NCBI RefSeq assembly: GCF_018129405.1 | Contig: NZ_JAFCLP010000005.1 | Coordinates: forward strand, 1-64,000 | Source of the DNA: Bradyrhizobium iriomotense | GTDB taxonomy: Bacteria > Pseudomonadota > Alphaproteobacteria > Rhizobiales > Xanthobacteraceae | Direction of reading: 5' to 3' | Length of the DNA stretch: 64,000 nucleotides | Part shown: positions 37,925 to 47,855 of the stretch, in pieces | How the letters are laid out: every line of letters begins with the position of its first letter | Numbering within the stretch: position 1 is the first letter of the stretch | The notes under the pieces: model-generated | Seen by the model: the letters and a program-made list of their open reading frames with translations, nothing else | Told to the model about the DNA's origin: nothing | The model's database searches: none | Translations under genes and position numbers: made by a program

Positions 37925-39010
37925 TCAGGCCTCGATCCGCGTCCGTCCGTCGCCGCTGAACAAATGCAGCTTTGGGCGCACCGCCGCGACGCGGATCTTC
38001 TGGCCGATGGCGGGGGCGTCGGTTCCGGGGATGCGGACGATGACCTCGCCGGGCGGCAGCTCGCCAGGAGTGGCGGCGACGCGCTGGTCCTCCTGCTCGC
38101 GGGAGCCGTAGACGAAGGTCTCGGCGCCGACGCGCTCGATGGCTTCCACGGTCAGCGGCAATGCCACGCCGCCGGCCGGGGTCTGGTCGGTGATGGCGAA
38201 ATCCTCGGGGCGGATGCCGACGATGCCGGCCTCGTCCGCGGCCCCGTCGAGCTGTGACTTGATCTCGTCGGGGCGCGTCGACATCAGGTTCATCGGCGGC
38301 GCGCCGATGAAGGAGGCGACGAAGGTCGTGGCCGGCTTCTCGTAGATCGCCAGCGGATTGCCGACCTGCTCGACCTGGCCGCCGTTCATCACCACCAGAA
38401 TGTCGGCGAGCGTCATCGCCTCGAGCTGGTCGTGGGTGACGTAGATCGACGTGGTGTTCAGCCGGCGCTGCAATTTGCGGATCTCGACGCGCATCGCGAT
38501 GCGCAGTTTTGCGTCGAGGTTGGAGAGCGGCTCGTCGAACAAAAACACCTTCGGCTGACGCACGATGGCGCGGCCCATGGCGACGCGCTGGCGCTGGCCG
38601 CCGGAGAGCTGGCGCGGCTTGCGCTCCAGCATCGCCGAGAGCTCGAGCACGCGCGCGGCTTCCTCGACGCGGGTCTTGATCTCGGCTTCGGCCATGCCGC
38701 GGTTGCGCAGGCCGTAAGCCATATTGTTGTAGACGCTCATATGCGGATAGAGCGCGTAGTTCTGGAACACCATCGCGATGTCGCGATCGGCGGGCTCGAT
38801 CTGGTTGACGACGCGGCCGCCGATGTCGATCTCGCCGCCGGTCACGGTCTCGAGGCCTGCGACCATGCGCAGCAGCGTGGACTTGCCGCAGCCGGAAGGG
38901 CCGACCAGCACGCAGAACTGTCCGTCGGCGACATCGACGTTGACGCCTTTGATGGCCTCGAAGCCGCCGGTGTAGGTCTTGCGGACGTTGCGCAGGGTGA
39001 CGTTAGCCAT
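37925..39010 (-). CDS. ugpC: Glycerol-3-phosphate ABC importer ATPase UgpC
   Basis: 361-residue MalK/UgpC-type ATPase. Walker [11 protein letters not shown]-loop [16 protein letters not shown], signature [15 protein letters not shown], Walker [16 protein letters not shown]-loop [13 protein letters not shown]; a C-terminal TOBE/regulatory domain ([26 protein letters not shown]). Last gene of ugpB-ugpA-ugpE-ugpC, 13 bases after ugpE. Confidence 0.93.
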   Translation of the reverse strand: MANVTLRNVRKTYTGGFEAIKGVNVDVADGQFCVLVGPSGCGKSTLLRMVAGLETVTGGEIDIGGRVVNQIEPADRDIAMVFQNYALYPHMSVYNNMAYGLRNRGMAEAEIKTRVEEAARVLELSAMLERKPRQLSGGQRQRVAMGRAIVRQPKVFLFDEPLSNLDAKLRIAMRVEIRKLQRRLNTTSIYVTHDQLEAMTLADILVVMNGGQVEQVGNPLAIYEKPATTFVASFIGAPPMNLMSTRPDEIKSQLDGAADEAGIVGIRPEDFAITDQTPAGGVALPLTVEAIERVGAETFVYGSREQEDQRVAATPGELPPGEVIVRIPGTDAPAIGQKIRVAAVRPKLHLFSGDGRTRIEA

Positions 39011-39023
39011 GAAAACTCACTTC

Positions 39024-39872
39024 TTACTTTTCCGTCTCGACCAGGCCGCGCACGAACAATTTCTGCATGGCGACGACGACGAACACCGGCGGCAGCATGG
39101 CCAGCACGGCGGTCGCCATCACGATCGGCCATTCGGTCAGCGCGTCGGTGGTGGTGATCATCTTGCGGATGCCGACCTGAATGGTCTGCATGTCGTCGCG
39201 GGTGGTGATGAGCAGCGGCCAGAGATATTGATTCCAGCCGAGGATGAACAGGATCACGAACAGCGCCGCCATGTTGGTGCGCGACAGCGGCAAGAGCGTA
39301 TCCCAGAAGAAGCGCAAGGGGCCTGCGCCATCGATGCGCGAGGCTTCCAGTAGCTCGTCCGGCACGGTCATGAAGAACTGGCGGAACAGCAGCGTCGCGG
39401 TAGCCGAGGCGATCAGCGGTAGCGACAGGCCGGCGTAGCTGTCGAGCATGTGCAGGTCGGCGACGATCTTGTAGGTCGGATAGATGCGGACCTCGACCGG
39501 CAGCATCAACGTGATGAAGATGATCCAGAAGATCGACATCCGGAACGGAAAGCGGAAATACACGATCGCGTAGGCCGAGATGATCGAGATCGCGATCTTG
39601 CCGATCGCGATCGCCAGCGCCATCACCAGCGAATTGAGCATCATGTTGCCGACGGGCTCGCGGGTCGAGCCGCTCGTGCCGACAAAGATGGTCTGGTAGT
39701 AGACCTCGAAGAAGTGGCCGCCCGGCAGCAGCGACATCTGCCCGTTCGCGATCAGCGCGTTGTCCTGGGTCGAGGCGATGATCGCGATGTAGACCGGGAA
39801 TGCGACGATCGCGATCCCGATCCAGAGGATGAAATGGGCGACGTAGCGCCTGATGCCCTCGTCCTCGACCAT
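39024..39872 (-). CDS. ugpE: Glycerol-3-phosphate ABC importer permease UgpE
   Basis: 282-residue inner-membrane permease with six hydrophobic helices and the EAA loop ELLEASRIDGAGPLRFFWDT, which contacts the ATPase. Pairs with UgpA to form the channel. Its ATG shares one base with the ugpA stop (TGATG), implying translational coupling. Confidence 0.92.
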   Translation of the reverse strand: MVEDEGIRRYVAHFILWIGIAIVAFPVYIAIIASTQDNALIANGQMSLLPGGHFFEVYYQTIFVGTSGSTREPVGNMMLNSLVMALAIAIGKIAISIISAYAIVYFRFPFRMSIFWIIFITLMLPVEVRIYPTYKIVADLHMLDSYAGLSLPLIASATATLLFRQFFMTVPDELLEASRIDGAGPLRFFWDTLLPLSRTNMAALFVILFILGWNQYLWPLLITTRDDMQTIQVGIRKMITTTDALTEWPIVMATAVLAMLPPVFVVVAMQKLFVRGLVETEK

Positions 39873-40753
39873 CAGTAGGTCACCTTGCGTTCGACGAAGC
39901 GGAACTGGATGCCGGTGAGCACGATGACCATGATCATCAGGACCACCGACTGCGCCGCCGAGCTGCCGAGATTGCCGCCGAGCAGGCCGTCCGAATAGAC
40001 CTTGTAGACCAGCGTCACCGTCGACGTTCCGGGACCGCCGCGGGTCATGGTGTCGATGATGCCGAAGGTGTCGAAGAAGGCGTAGACGATGTTGACGACC
40101 AGCAGGAAGAAGATGGTCGGCGACAGCAGCGGGAAGGTCACGGTCCAGAACCGCCGCATCGGACGCGCGCCGTCGATCGCGGCGGCCTCGAACACGCTTT
40201 TCGGGATCGCCTGCAGGCCGGCGAGGAAGAACAGGAAATTGTAGGAGATCTGCTTCCAGGCTGCGGCGAGGATGATGAGGCCGGCGGCCTGGTTGCCGTC
40301 GAGCAGCGGATTCCAGTCGACGCCGGCGGCGCGCAAGTAGCGCGAGATCACGCCGAGCGAGGGATGCAGCATGAAGATCCAGAGCACGCCGACCACGGGC
40401 GGCGCGACCGCATAGGGCCAGATCAGCAGCGTGCGATAGAGCATCGAGCCGCGCAGCGGCTTGTCGGCCATCACGGCGAGCAGCAGCGCAAACGACAGCG
40501 ACGAGATCGCGATGGCGAACGAGAAGAAGAAGGTGCGGACGACCGCCGCGAAATAGGCGGGGTCTTTGAACAGCTCGACGTAATTCTCGAACCAGACGAA
40601 GCTGGTCGAGAGGCCGAAGGCGTCCTGGAGCAGGAAGGACTGGATCACCGCCTGCAGGGCCGGCCAGTAAAAGAAGATCAGGACGATCGCGAGCTGCGGC
40701 GCAACCAGCGCGTAGGGCAACAGCTTCGATTGGAAAATGGCTTGCTTCTGCAT
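39872..40753 (-). CDS. ugpA: Glycerol-3-phosphate ABC importer permease UgpA
   Basis: 293-residue permease; six helices and the EAA motif [20 protein letters not shown]. The N-terminus ([20 protein letters not shown]) matches UgpA. It lies 48 bases after ugpB and overlaps ugpE. Confidence 0.92.
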   Translation of the reverse strand: MQKQAIFQSKLLPYALVAPQLAIVLIFFYWPALQAVIQSFLLQDAFGLSTSFVWFENYVELFKDPAYFAAVVRTFFFSFAIAISSLSFALLLAVMADKPLRGSMLYRTLLIWPYAVAPPVVGVLWIFMLHPSLGVISRYLRAAGVDWNPLLDGNQAAGLIILAAAWKQISYNFLFFLAGLQAIPKSVFEAAAIDGARPMRRFWTVTFPLLSPTIFFLLVVNIVYAFFDTFGIIDTMTRGGPGTSTVTLVYKVYSDGLLGGNLGSSAAQSVVLMIMVIVLTGIQFRFVERKVTY

Positions 40754-40801
40754 GATGCCCCAGCAGCGGCAGGCCGCGTGAACGGCCTGCCGCCAGTCGC
40801 C

Positions 40802-42118
40802 TTACTTCACGGCGGTCTTTTCGAACTGCCGCAGCATGGTGTTGCCGCGTTCGACGGCGGCATCCAGCGCCTGCTTGGCGGTCTTCTTGCCGGCGAGCGC
40901 CTGCTCGATCTCCTCCGACCAGACGTCGCGCAGCTGCACCATGTTGCCGAGGCGCAGGCCGCGCGAATTCTCGGTCGGCTCCTTGTTGGTCAGCTCGAGC
41001 AGCGGTGTCTCGAGATAGGGCTGATCCTTGTAGAAGCCATCTGCCTTCGCCTTGGCGTAGGCCGCCTTGGTGATCGGCAGATAGCCCGAGGCCTTGTGGA
41101 TGTAGACCTGACGATCGGTGTCGGAGAGGAAGGTCAGGAATTTTGCGACGCCCTTGTAATCGTCGGCCGGCTTGCCGCCCATGACCCAGAGCGAAGCGCC
41201 GCCGATGATCGAGTTCTGCGGCGCGCCCTTGGCGTCGGGATAATAGGGCATCGGCACCGCGGTGAAGTTGAACTTGGCCTGCGCCTTGACGTTGCCGAAG
41301 AACGCCGAGGAGGTCAGGTAGATCGGGCATTCGCCCGAGGTGAAGCGGCCCTCGCCGGTGTTGGTGCGGCCGGCATAGTCGTAGACCTTGGTCTTCTGCA
41401 GCTCGACCAGGTTTTCGAGATGCTTGACCTGGAGCGGTCCGTTGAATTCGAGCACGGTGTCGAAGCCGTCGAGGCCGTTGGCCTTGCTGGCGAGCGGCAC
41501 GTTGTGCCAGGCGGAGAGCTGCTCGAGATTGACCCAGGTGATCCAGGAGCCGGAGAAGCCACAAGTGTCGTGACCGGCGGCCTTCAGCTTCTTGCCGGCC
41601 TCGAACACTTCAGGCCAGGTCTTGGGGATCTCGACATTGGCCTTCTTCAGCTCGTCGAGATTGATCCACATGACTGTGGACGATGAGTTGAAGGGGAACG
41701 ACAGCATCTCGCCCTTCGAGGTCGAGTAGTAGCCGGTGATCGCGGGCAGGTAGGCCTTCGGATCGAACTTCTCGCCGGTCTCGGCCATCAGCTTGTAGAC
41801 CGGCTTCACGGCGCCGGTCGCGGCCATCATGGTGGCGGTGCCGACTTCGAACACCTGCATGATGTGGGGAGCGTTGCCGGCGCGGAACGCGGCGATGCCG
41901 GCGTTCATCGTGTCGGGGTAGTTGCCCTTGTAGGTCGGGATCACCTTGTAGTCGGTCTGCGAGGCGTTGAAGTCGCTGGCGAGCTTGACGATGACGTCGT
42001 TGTTGGCGCCGGTCATCGCATGCCACCACTGGATTTCGGTCACGGCCAGGGCCGGCGAGGCGCCGAGACCAACCGTGAGTGCGACAGCAGCAGCCGCGCC
42101 AAAATGTCGAAGAGCCAT
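40802..42118 (-). CDS. ugpB: Glycerol-3-phosphate-binding periplasmic protein UgpB
   Basis: 438-residue solute-binding protein. Signal peptide MALRHFGAAAAVALTVGLG with cleavage near PALAVTEI; then the UgpB signature VTEIQWWHAM, VIPTYKGNYPDTMNAGIAAF and FEVGTATMMAATGAVKPVY, close to the E. coli protein. It delivers glycerol-3-phosphate, or glycerophosphodiesters in some relatives, to UgpAE. ATG 42118 follows GGGAGG; the codon before it is TTG. A Pho box lies 55 bases upstream, so phosphate starvation should induce the operon. Confidence 0.93.
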   Translation of the reverse strand: MALRHFGAAAAVALTVGLGASPALAVTEIQWWHAMTGANNDVIVKLASDFNASQTDYKVIPTYKGNYPDTMNAGIAAFRAGNAPHIMQVFEVGTATMMAATGAVKPVYKLMAETGEKFDPKAYLPAITGYYSTSKGEMLSFPFNSSSTVMWINLDELKKANVEIPKTWPEVFEAGKKLKAAGHDTCGFSGSWITWVNLEQLSAWHNVPLASKANGLDGFDTVLEFNGPLQVKHLENLVELQKTKVYDYAGRTNTGEGRFTSGECPIYLTSSAFFGNVKAQAKFNFTAVPMPYYPDAKGAPQNSIIGGASLWVMGGKPADDYKGVAKFLTFLSDTDRQVYIHKASGYLPITKAAYAKAKADGFYKDQPYLETPLLELTNKEPTENSRGLRLGNMVQLRDVWSEEIEQALAGKKTAKQALDAAVERGNTMLRQFEKTAVK

Positions 42119-42172
42119 CAAGAAAACCTCCCTTGCCCGTCACTAAAGAAGCGCTTGCGCTAGCAGCGCCAT

Positions 42173-42190
42173 ATGACGTTCACATGACTG
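42173..42190 (-). promoter_or_regulatory. Pho box upstream of ugpB
   Basis: On the minus strand CAGTCAT-GTGA-ACGTCAT: two 7-mers with the 11-base period of PhoB sites, matching CTGTCAT at 6 and 5 of 7 positions. The placement, 55 bases before ugpB, fits activation of a ugp operon under phosphate limitation. Confidence 0.65.
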
Positions 42191-42335
42191 TGTAAGCGGC
42201 CGAAACGAAAGCGGCAAGCGCTGGAAAAGGGAAGCCGTCAAATAGGCGAATGCGCAGCGACAGCCGCAGCCGTTCGCGCTGCACATGCGTGGGCGCGCCG
42301 CAGTGCGGCATTGGAGGCTGTGAAGGCGAGGGCGC

Positions 42336-43538
42336 CTAGCGCTTGCGCTCGGGGCCGCAGACGGTGCCCTTCTCGACCATCGCGTCGATCTCGGTTTTGG
42401 AATAGCCGAACTCGCCCAGCACCTCGGCTGCGTGCTGGCTGAATTTCGGCGGCAGGCGGCGCAGGCTCGGCTTGCTGCGATCGAGCCGGATCGGCGAGGC
42501 CACGCCCTTGTACCAGTCCTTCTCGATGATATCGCCGCGTGCGATCGTGTGCGGGTTCGTCAACGCCTGGTCGATCTTCTGCACCGGACCTGCGGGCAGG
42601 CCGGCCGCGAGCAGGCGATTGCACAGCGGCTCGGCCTCGTGCTGGCTGAACACCGCGGCGAGCTCGGCGCGCAGCGCCTCGCGGTTGGCGATCCGGTCCT
42701 TGTTGCGGGCAAAGCGCGGATCGGTGCCGAGTTCGGGCTTGCCGATCTCCTTGGCAAGCTTGCGGAAGGTGCCGTCATTGCCGACGCCGATGAAGATGTT
42801 GTCGGTCTTCGTCGGGAAGATCGCATAGGGTACGAGGTTGGGATGCTCGTTGCCGGTGAGCGAGGGTGGCTTGCCGTGCATGAAATAGTTCGCGGTGTGC
42901 GGATGCATGATGGCAAGGCCGGTCTCGTACAGCGTGGTCTCCAGGAACTGGCCCTTGCCCGAGCGCTGCCGCTCCGACAGCGCCATCAGGATGCCGATCG
43001 CGGCATAAAGTCCGGTGGTGATGTCGACCAGCGGCACGCCGATCCGCATCGGCCCGCTCTCGGGCGAGCCGGTCGCCGCGATCATGCCGGTCATGGCCTG
43101 GATGATGGCGTCATAGCCGGGATTGCCGCCGCGCGGGCCGTCGGCGCCGAAGCCGCAGATCCGGCAATGCACGAGGCGCGGGAATTTCTTGCTGAGCACA
43201 TCGTTGCCGATGCCCCATTTCTCCAGCGTGCCCGGCTTGAAATTCTCGATCAGGACGTCGGCCGTCTCCAGCATCTTCAGCAGCACGATGCGGCCGCCCT
43301 CGGAGGCGAGGTCGAGGCCGATCGAGCGCTTGTTGCGGTTGATGCCGACGAAATAGGCCGCGTCCTCCTCGTGGAAGGGAGGGCCCCATTCGCGCACCTC
43401 GTCGCCCGCGGGCGGCTCGACCTTGATGACGTCGGCGCCATGGTCGGCGAGGATCTGGGTGCAATAGGGACCGCCGAGCACGCGCGTGAGATCGATGACG
43501 CGCAGTCCGCTCATTGCGCCCAAAACGGCTTCAGTCAT
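42336..43538 (-). CDS. Class III (CaiB/BaiF) CoA-transferase
   Basis: 400-residue family III CoA-transferase. Typical stretches are LSGLRVIDLTRVLGGPYCTQ (read here as MSGLRVIDLTRVLGGPYC), LADHGADVIKVEPP, NRNKRSIGLDL, and the catalytic Asp172 in VPLVDITTGLYA. The enzyme moves CoA between carboxylic acids (for example formyl/oxalate, carnitine or succinyl/dicarboxylic acid); which pair applies here is not evident. It stands alone between ugpB and ohr. Confidence 0.88.
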   Translation of the reverse strand: MTEAVLGAMSGLRVIDLTRVLGGPYCTQILADHGADVIKVEPPAGDEVREWGPPFHEEDAAYFVGINRNKRSIGLDLASEGGRIVLLKMLETADVLIENFKPGTLEKWGIGNDVLSKKFPRLVHCRICGFGADGPRGGNPGYDAIIQAMTGMIAATGSPESGPMRIGVPLVDITTGLYAAIGILMALSERQRSGKGQFLETTLYETGLAIMHPHTANYFMHGKPPSLTGNEHPNLVPYAIFPTKTDNIFIGVGNDGTFRKLAKEIGKPELGTDPRFARNKDRIANREALRAELAAVFSQHEAEPLCNRLLAAGLPAGPVQKIDQALTNPHTIARGDIIEKDWYKGVASPIRLDRSKPSLRRLPPKFSQHAAEVLGEFGYSKTEIDAMVEKGTVCGPERKR

Positions 43539-43715
43539 GCCTTCGCTTCCCCTCTAACGATCATTGGATCACAGGCCTAGCGAGGTTTGTTTGCGCCAGC
43601 AATGGCCCCTCGCGTGGAGCCGTATGCGCCGCCGCGCGTCTATCCCGCGGGGTGGCAAATCACGCGGAAGCGGCCGGCCCGAGGGGGATCCCGGGCCAGC
43701 CAATCCGCCGTTTGA

Positions 43716-44141
43716 TCAGACGACCGTCAGGCGAACGTCGACATTGCCGCGCGTGGCATTGGAGTACGGGCACACCTGGTGCGCCTTCGCGACCAGCGCC
43801 TCGGCCTCCGCGCGGGCAAGGCCCGGCAGCGAGACGGCGAGGTCGATGTCGAGGCCGAAACCGCCCTCGGAACGCGGGCCGATGCCGACGGTCGAGGTGA
43901 CGGAAGCGTCGGCCGGAACCTTCGGGCCGCCCTGCGAGGCCACGAACTTCATCGCGCCGATGAAGCAGGCGGCATAGCCGGCCGCGAACAGCTGCTCGGG
44001 ATTGTTGCCGGCACCGCCGCCGCCGCCAAGCTCCTTCGGCGTGGTCAGCTTGACGTCGAGCGCGCCGTCGAGGGTCGCAGCATGGCCGTCGCGGCCGCCG
44101 GTGGCTTTTGCGCTGATCTTGTAGAGCACGTTCACGGACAT
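43716..44141 (-). CDS. ohr: Organic hydroperoxide resistance protein Ohr
   Basis: 141-residue Ohr/OsmC peroxidase. The catalytic pair is Cys59 ([11 protein letters not shown]) and Cys124 ([13 protein letters not shown]), the latter context being diagnostic of Ohr rather than OsmC. It reduces organic and lipid hydroperoxides using lipoylated proteins. Divergent from ohrR with palindromic operators between them. Confidence 0.95.
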   Translation of the reverse strand: MSVNVLYKISAKATGGRDGHAATLDGALDVKLTTPKELGGGGGAGNNPEQLFAAGYAACFIGAMKFVASQGGPKVPADASVTSTVGIGPRSEGGFGLDIDLAVSLPGLARAEAEALVAKAHQVCPYSNATRGNVDVRLTVV

Positions 44142-44182
44142 TGTCGTCTCCTCGGGTCTTTCCGGGTTGGGGTGCGATCTTT

Positions 44183-44209
44183 ATTGCAGGCAATTAGATT
44201 GTGTGCAAT
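44183..44209. promoter_or_regulatory. Likely OhrR operator 1
   Basis: Nested palindrome: outer ATTGCA...TGCAAT and inner CAATTAGATTG, in the ohr/ohrR intergenic region close to ohr. OhrR sites in related bacteria are AT-rich CAATT/AATTG palindromes of this kind. Confidence 0.65.
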
Positions 44210-44232
44210 ATAAATCGGCATGCCTCACATTT

Positions 44233-44246
44233 AATTGTTCGCAATT
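44233..44246. promoter_or_regulatory. Likely OhrR operator 2
   Basis: The palindrome AATTG-TTCG-CAATT lies about 50 bases before ohrR and shares the CAATT half-site with operator 1. It may mediate autoregulation. Confidence 0.55.
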
Positions 44247-44296
44247 GAATATGGCGACGGCCGGGCCCAGAATGGAAGAAACGCGTGAGATTCTCT

Positions 44297-44755
44297 ATGG
44301 CCCGGAAACTATCGACCCTCGACCCACAGCGGCTCGACAACCAGATCTGCTTCGCGGTCTATTCCGCCGCGCACGCCTTCAACCGCGTCTACAAGCCGCT
44401 GCTCGATCGGCTCGGCCTGACCTATCCGCAATATCTGGTCATGCTGGTGCTGTGGGAGCGCGACGACGTGCCAGTCAAGGAGATCGGCGAAAAGCTGTTC
44501 CTGGATTCGGGCACGCTGACCCCGCTGCTCAAGCGCCTCGAAGCCGCCCATCTGGTCAAGCGCACCCGCTCGCGCGAGGACGAGCGTCAGGTCATGATCG
44601 CCCTGACGGCGCAGGGCCATGCACTGAAGGAGAAAGCGCGTAGCGTGCCGCAGTCGATCCTCGCGGCATCGGACTGCTCGGTGTCGGAGCTGGTCGCGAT
44701 GAAGGACGAGATCATCGCGCTGCGCGACCGGCTGAATGCGGTGATTGGGGAGTAG
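44297..44755 (+). CDS. ohrR: MarR-family organic-peroxide sensor OhrR
   Basis: 152-residue winged-helix repressor. The sensing Cys18 is in [18 protein letters not shown], the canonical OhrR context; the wing is [16 protein letters not shown]. Oxidation of that Cys by organic peroxides releases DNA and induces ohr. ATG 44297 is chosen; an in-frame GTG four codons earlier is possible. Confidence 0.93.
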   Translation: MARKLSTLDPQRLDNQICFAVYSAAHAFNRVYKPLLDRLGLTYPQYLVMLVLWERDDVPVKEIGEKLFLDSGTLTPLLKRLEAAHLVKRTRSREDERQVMIALTAQGHALKEKARSVPQSILAASDCSVSELVAMKDEIIALRDRLNAVIGE

Positions 44756-44804
44756 GGGAGATTAAACTCAAAAGTCCGCCGTCGCCCTTCGGGCTATGGC
44801 GGGA

Positions 44805-44876
44805 CAGCCTTCGCTCACTTCGCTACGAGGGACTTCCCGGGCTTGCCCAGCCGAAGCTCGCGAAGCGAGCGAAGGC

Positions 44877-44879
<3 letters not shown>
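44805..44879. repeat. Inverted repeat next to tRNA-Ala
   Basis: ACAGCCTTCGCTC and GAGCGAAGGCTGG face each other across about 50 bases, directly at the 3' end of the tRNA. It may end the tRNA transcript or be an insertion scar. Confidence 0.6.
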
Positions 44880-44952
<73 letters not shown>

Positions 44953-45049
44953 TTAAGTCTTCCAGTTGGGAGGATCCTGGGGGATCCGTCCCGGCCGGCG
45001 AGCCTTCCGACTCGCGCGGTGCACCCTTTTTCACAGATCAGGACTGATC

Positions 45050-45457
45050 TCAAGTCTCTTCATCACCTCCGACATCACCAATGATGTCGGTCACGTCCTC
45101 ATCGCCCTCTTCCTCGTCGGCAATGAAGGTCGAATCATCGTCGTCATCGTCGTCGAGGGTCTCGTCGACCTCGATATCGTCCTCCGATTCGGGCACGGCA
45201 GCCTTGACCTTGCCGGTGTTCTCCTCGGCGTCGGCCTCCTCGAGCGAGACCTCTTCGACCTCTGCCGGCTCCGGCGCGGTATCTGCCGTCGCAGCGTGCC
45301 GGGCTTCGGCACCGCGGGGCACGCGCGCAGGCGCCACGGGCGCGATCGGCACGACTTCGCCTGTATAGGGCGAGATCACCGGATTCTTGTTGAGGTCGTA
45401 GAACTTCTTGCCCGTGGTCGGGCAAATACGTTTGGTTCCGAGTTCGGACTTGGCCAC
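45050..45457 (-). CDS. FYDLN-acid domain protein (TIGR02300 family)
   Basis: 135-residue alphaproteobacterial protein: a conserved N-terminus AKSELGTKRICPTTGKKFYD with LN next, and a long acidic tail (runs of Asp/Glu, including seven Asp in a row). Its molecular role is unknown; the CPTTGKKFYDLN part resembles a half zinc ribbon. The GTG start at 45457 has AGGA nine bases upstream and matches family starts; a longer reading from 45496 is unlikely. Divergent from aroA. Confidence 0.88.
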   Translation of the reverse strand: MAKSELGTKRICPTTGKKFYDLNKNPVISPYTGEVVPIAPVAPARVPRGAEARHAATADTAPEPAEVEEVSLEEADAEENTGKVKAAVPESEDDIEVDETLDDDDDDDSTFIADEEEGDEDVTDIIGDVGGDEET

Positions 45458-45615
45458 GGCAGGAATCCTGGGAATGTCTGAAAAGCGGTGTTTCACTTGG
45501 CTAGTTGGCGGCCCGCTGTCAATAGCGCATTACGGGAGAAAGACATGCCCGTGACGGGGCGCAGACCATGTGGTACCTGCGCGCCAGCCCAAAGGGCCTA
45601 CCCAAGGACACAATC

Positions 45616-46953
45616 TTGACCCATTCCGACCAACCGAGGCCGCTCCAGTCTCGCGCCAGCGGTCCCCTGACCGGGAAAGTACGGGTGCCCGGGGACAAGT
45701 CGATCTCCCATCGCGCCCTCATCCTGGGCGCGCTGGCGGTCGGCGAGACCAAGGTTTCGGGCCTCTTGGAGGGCGAGGACGTCCTCAACACCGCCAAATC
45801 CATGCATGCGCTGGGTGCCAGGGTCGAGCGCACCGGCGATTTCGCCTGGAAGGTGAACGGCGTGGGTGTCGGCGGCTTCGCCCAGCCCAGGGCGCCGCTG
45901 GATTTCGGCAATTCCGGCACCGGCTGCCGGCTGGTCATGGGCGCCGTTGCCGGCTGCCCGATCTCGGCCGTGTTCGATGGCGACGCCTCGCTGCGCAGCC
46001 GGCCCATGCGCCGGATCCTCGATCCGCTCGAAAAGATGGGCGCGAAGGTCATCGCCGGCGGCGAGGGCGGGCGTCTGCCGCTGACCCTCCAGGGCGCGCG
46101 CGATCCGCTGCCGATCACCTACAAGACCCCGGTCGCCTCGGCTCAGATCAAATCGGCCGTGCTGCTGGCGGGCCTCGCCGCGCCGGGCATCACCACCGTC
46201 ATCGAGACCGAGGCCAGCCGCGACCACACCGAGCTGATGCTGAAGCATTTTGGCGCGGACATCGCCTCGGTGCAGGAAGGTCAGCACGGCCGCCGCATCA
46301 CGCTTCAGGGCCAGCCCGAGCTGCGCGGCGCCAATGTCGTGGTGCCCGCTGACCCGTCGTCGGCCGCCTTCCCCATCGTCGCGGCGCTGATTGTCGAGGG
46401 CTCCGACGTCATGCTGTCCGACGTCATGACCAATCCGCTGCGCACCGGCCTGTTCACCACGCTGCGTGAAATGGGCGCCTTCATCGAGGAAAGCGAAGTG
46501 CGGGGCGATGCCGGCGAGCCGATGGCGCATTTGCGCGTGCGCGCGTCAAAGCTGCGCGGCGTCGTGGTGCCGCCGGAGCGCGCGCCCTCGATGATCGACG
46601 AATATCTGGTGCTTGCGGTGGCGGCGTCCTTCGCCGAAGGCACCACTATCATGCGCGGCCTGCAGGAGCTGCGCGTCAAGGAATCCGACCGCCTGGAGGC
46701 CACTGCCGCCATGCTCCGCGTCAACGGCGTCAAGGTCGAGGTGTCCGGTGATGATCTGATCGTCGAGGGCAGGGGCCATGTCCCCGGCGGCGGCACCGTC
46801 GCCACTCACATGGACCACCGCATCGCGATGTCCGCACTGGTGATGGGCTGCGCCTCCGACCAGCCGGTGACCGTCGACGACACCGCCTTCATCGCCACCA
46901 GTTTCCCGGATTTCATTCCGATGATGCGTTCGCTAGGGGCCGAGTTTTCATGA
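45616..46953 (+). CDS. aroA: 3-phosphoshikimate 1-carboxyvinyltransferase (EPSP synthase)
   Basis: 445-residue shikimate-pathway enzyme. The substrate loop [44 protein letters not shown] and the C-terminal [16 protein letters not shown] place it with class II-like enzymes, but the loop reads NSGTG with Gly where the glyphosate-tolerant CP4 type has Ala. TTG 45616 is preferred: AAGGA lies seven bases upstream and [10 protein letters not shown] matches relatives; ATG 45568 lacks a ribosome-binding site. The stop overlaps cmk (ATGA). Confidence 0.95.
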   Translation: MTHSDQPRPLQSRASGPLTGKVRVPGDKSISHRALILGALAVGETKVSGLLEGEDVLNTAKSMHALGARVERTGDFAWKVNGVGVGGFAQPRAPLDFGNSGTGCRLVMGAVAGCPISAVFDGDASLRSRPMRRILDPLEKMGAKVIAGGEGGRLPLTLQGARDPLPITYKTPVASAQIKSAVLLAGLAAPGITTVIETEASRDHTELMLKHFGADIASVQEGQHGRRITLQGQPELRGANVVVPADPSSAAFPIVAALIVEGSDVMLSDVMTNPLRTGLFTTLREMGAFIEESEVRGDAGEPMAHLRVRASKLRGVVVPPERAPSMIDEYLVLAVAASFAEGTTIMRGLQELRVKESDRLEATAAMLRVNGVKVEVSGDDLIVEGRGHVPGGGTVATHMDHRIAMSALVMGCASDQPVTVDDTAFIATSFPDFIPMMRSLGAEFS

Positions 46954-47588
46954 TTATCGCCATCGACGGGCCCGCGGCCTCGGGCAAGGGCACGCTCGGC
47001 AAGCGTCTCGCCCACCATTACGGCTATCGTCACCTCGATACCGGCGTGATCTATCGCGCGGTGGCCTACACCTTGATGCAGTCCGGTCATGATCTCCGGG
47101 ACGAGGCGGCCGCGGTGCAGGCTGCATTGGAGCTCGATCCCGAAAAGTTCGGCAATCCCGCGTTGAAGACCCAGGAGGCCGGCGAGGGTGCCTCGATCGT
47201 CTCGGCGATCCCTGGGGTGCGCGAGGTCCTGGTGAATTTCCAGCGGCAATTCGCCGCTGATCCGCCGGGGGCCGTCCTGGACGGCCGGGATATTGGAACC
47301 GTGATCTGCCCCCATGCCGACGTGAAGATCTTCGTCGTGGCCGACCCCAAGGTTCGTGCGCGCCGCCGGACCATGGAGGCGCGGGCGAGGGGCGAGGAGG
47401 CGGACGAGGCAGCCGTGCTCGCCGACATCATCCGGCGCGACGAACGCGACAAGAACCGGCCGATTGCGCCTCTAAAACCGGCCCCGGATGCTTACTTGCT
47501 AGATAACTCCCAACTGGATATAGAAGGCGGCGTCCGGGCCGCCATCGACATTATCGAGGCCGTCCGAGCGGGCCGGTCGCGGGGTTAA
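46950..47588 (+). CDS. cmk: Cytidylate kinase
   Basis: 212-residue CMP/dCMP kinase. The P-loop is GPAASGKGT (residues 7-15); CMP is bound by [14 protein letters not shown] and [20 protein letters not shown]; the lid is [17 protein letters not shown]. Coupled to aroA by a four-base overlap, upstream of rpsA as in many bacteria. Confidence 0.96.
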   Translation: MIIAIDGPAASGKGTLGKRLAHHYGYRHLDTGVIYRAVAYTLMQSGHDLRDEAAAVQAALELDPEKFGNPALKTQEAGEGASIVSAIPGVREVLVNFQRQFAADPPGAVLDGRDIGTVICPHADVKIFVVADPKVRARRRTMEARARGEEADEAAVLADIIRRDERDKNRPIAPLKPAPDAYLLDNSQLDIEGGVRAAIDIIEAVRAGRSRG

Positions 47589-47855
47589 GCCGCCGCCGTC
47601 ATTGGAGGAAGCGCCCGCTCCCGCTCTTTGAGGTCGATACTCTCGGTCCCTGTTTCGGGGACCGGCGCGATCCAGGCTCCGGACAAGATTTTCACGTATC
47701 GAACGCGCGGGCCTCTGCCGGCCCGCTTCCGCTGTTCCGCCTTTAGGGTCGGAGCAACGAGCGGTCGCTCGAAGGTCTTGCGGACCTTCCGACACTGCGT
47801 GTGCGATGCGCCCATGAACCCAACGGCCGGCAAGACTTCCGCAACTGGAGAACAA
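47589..47855 (+). promoter_or_regulatory. rpsA leader with two hairpins
   Basis: 267 bases without a gene between cmk and rpsA. GAGCG-GT-CGCTC (around 47760) and AAGGTC-TTGCG-GACCTT (around 47771-47788) form successive hairpins about 70 bases before the rpsA start. S1 is known to repress its own mRNA through leader structure in E. coli; whether this leader does so is inference. Confidence 0.4.

Noticed and set aside
45616-46953. Glyphosate-tolerant CP4-type EPSP synthase
   Set aside because: The diagnostic Ala in the loop is Gly here (NSGTG), so tolerance should not be assumed.
47585-47833. 82-codon minus-strand frame in the rpsA leader
   Set aside because: Weak start, no ribosome-binding site, overlaps the hairpins of the leader; more likely leader sequence than a gene.
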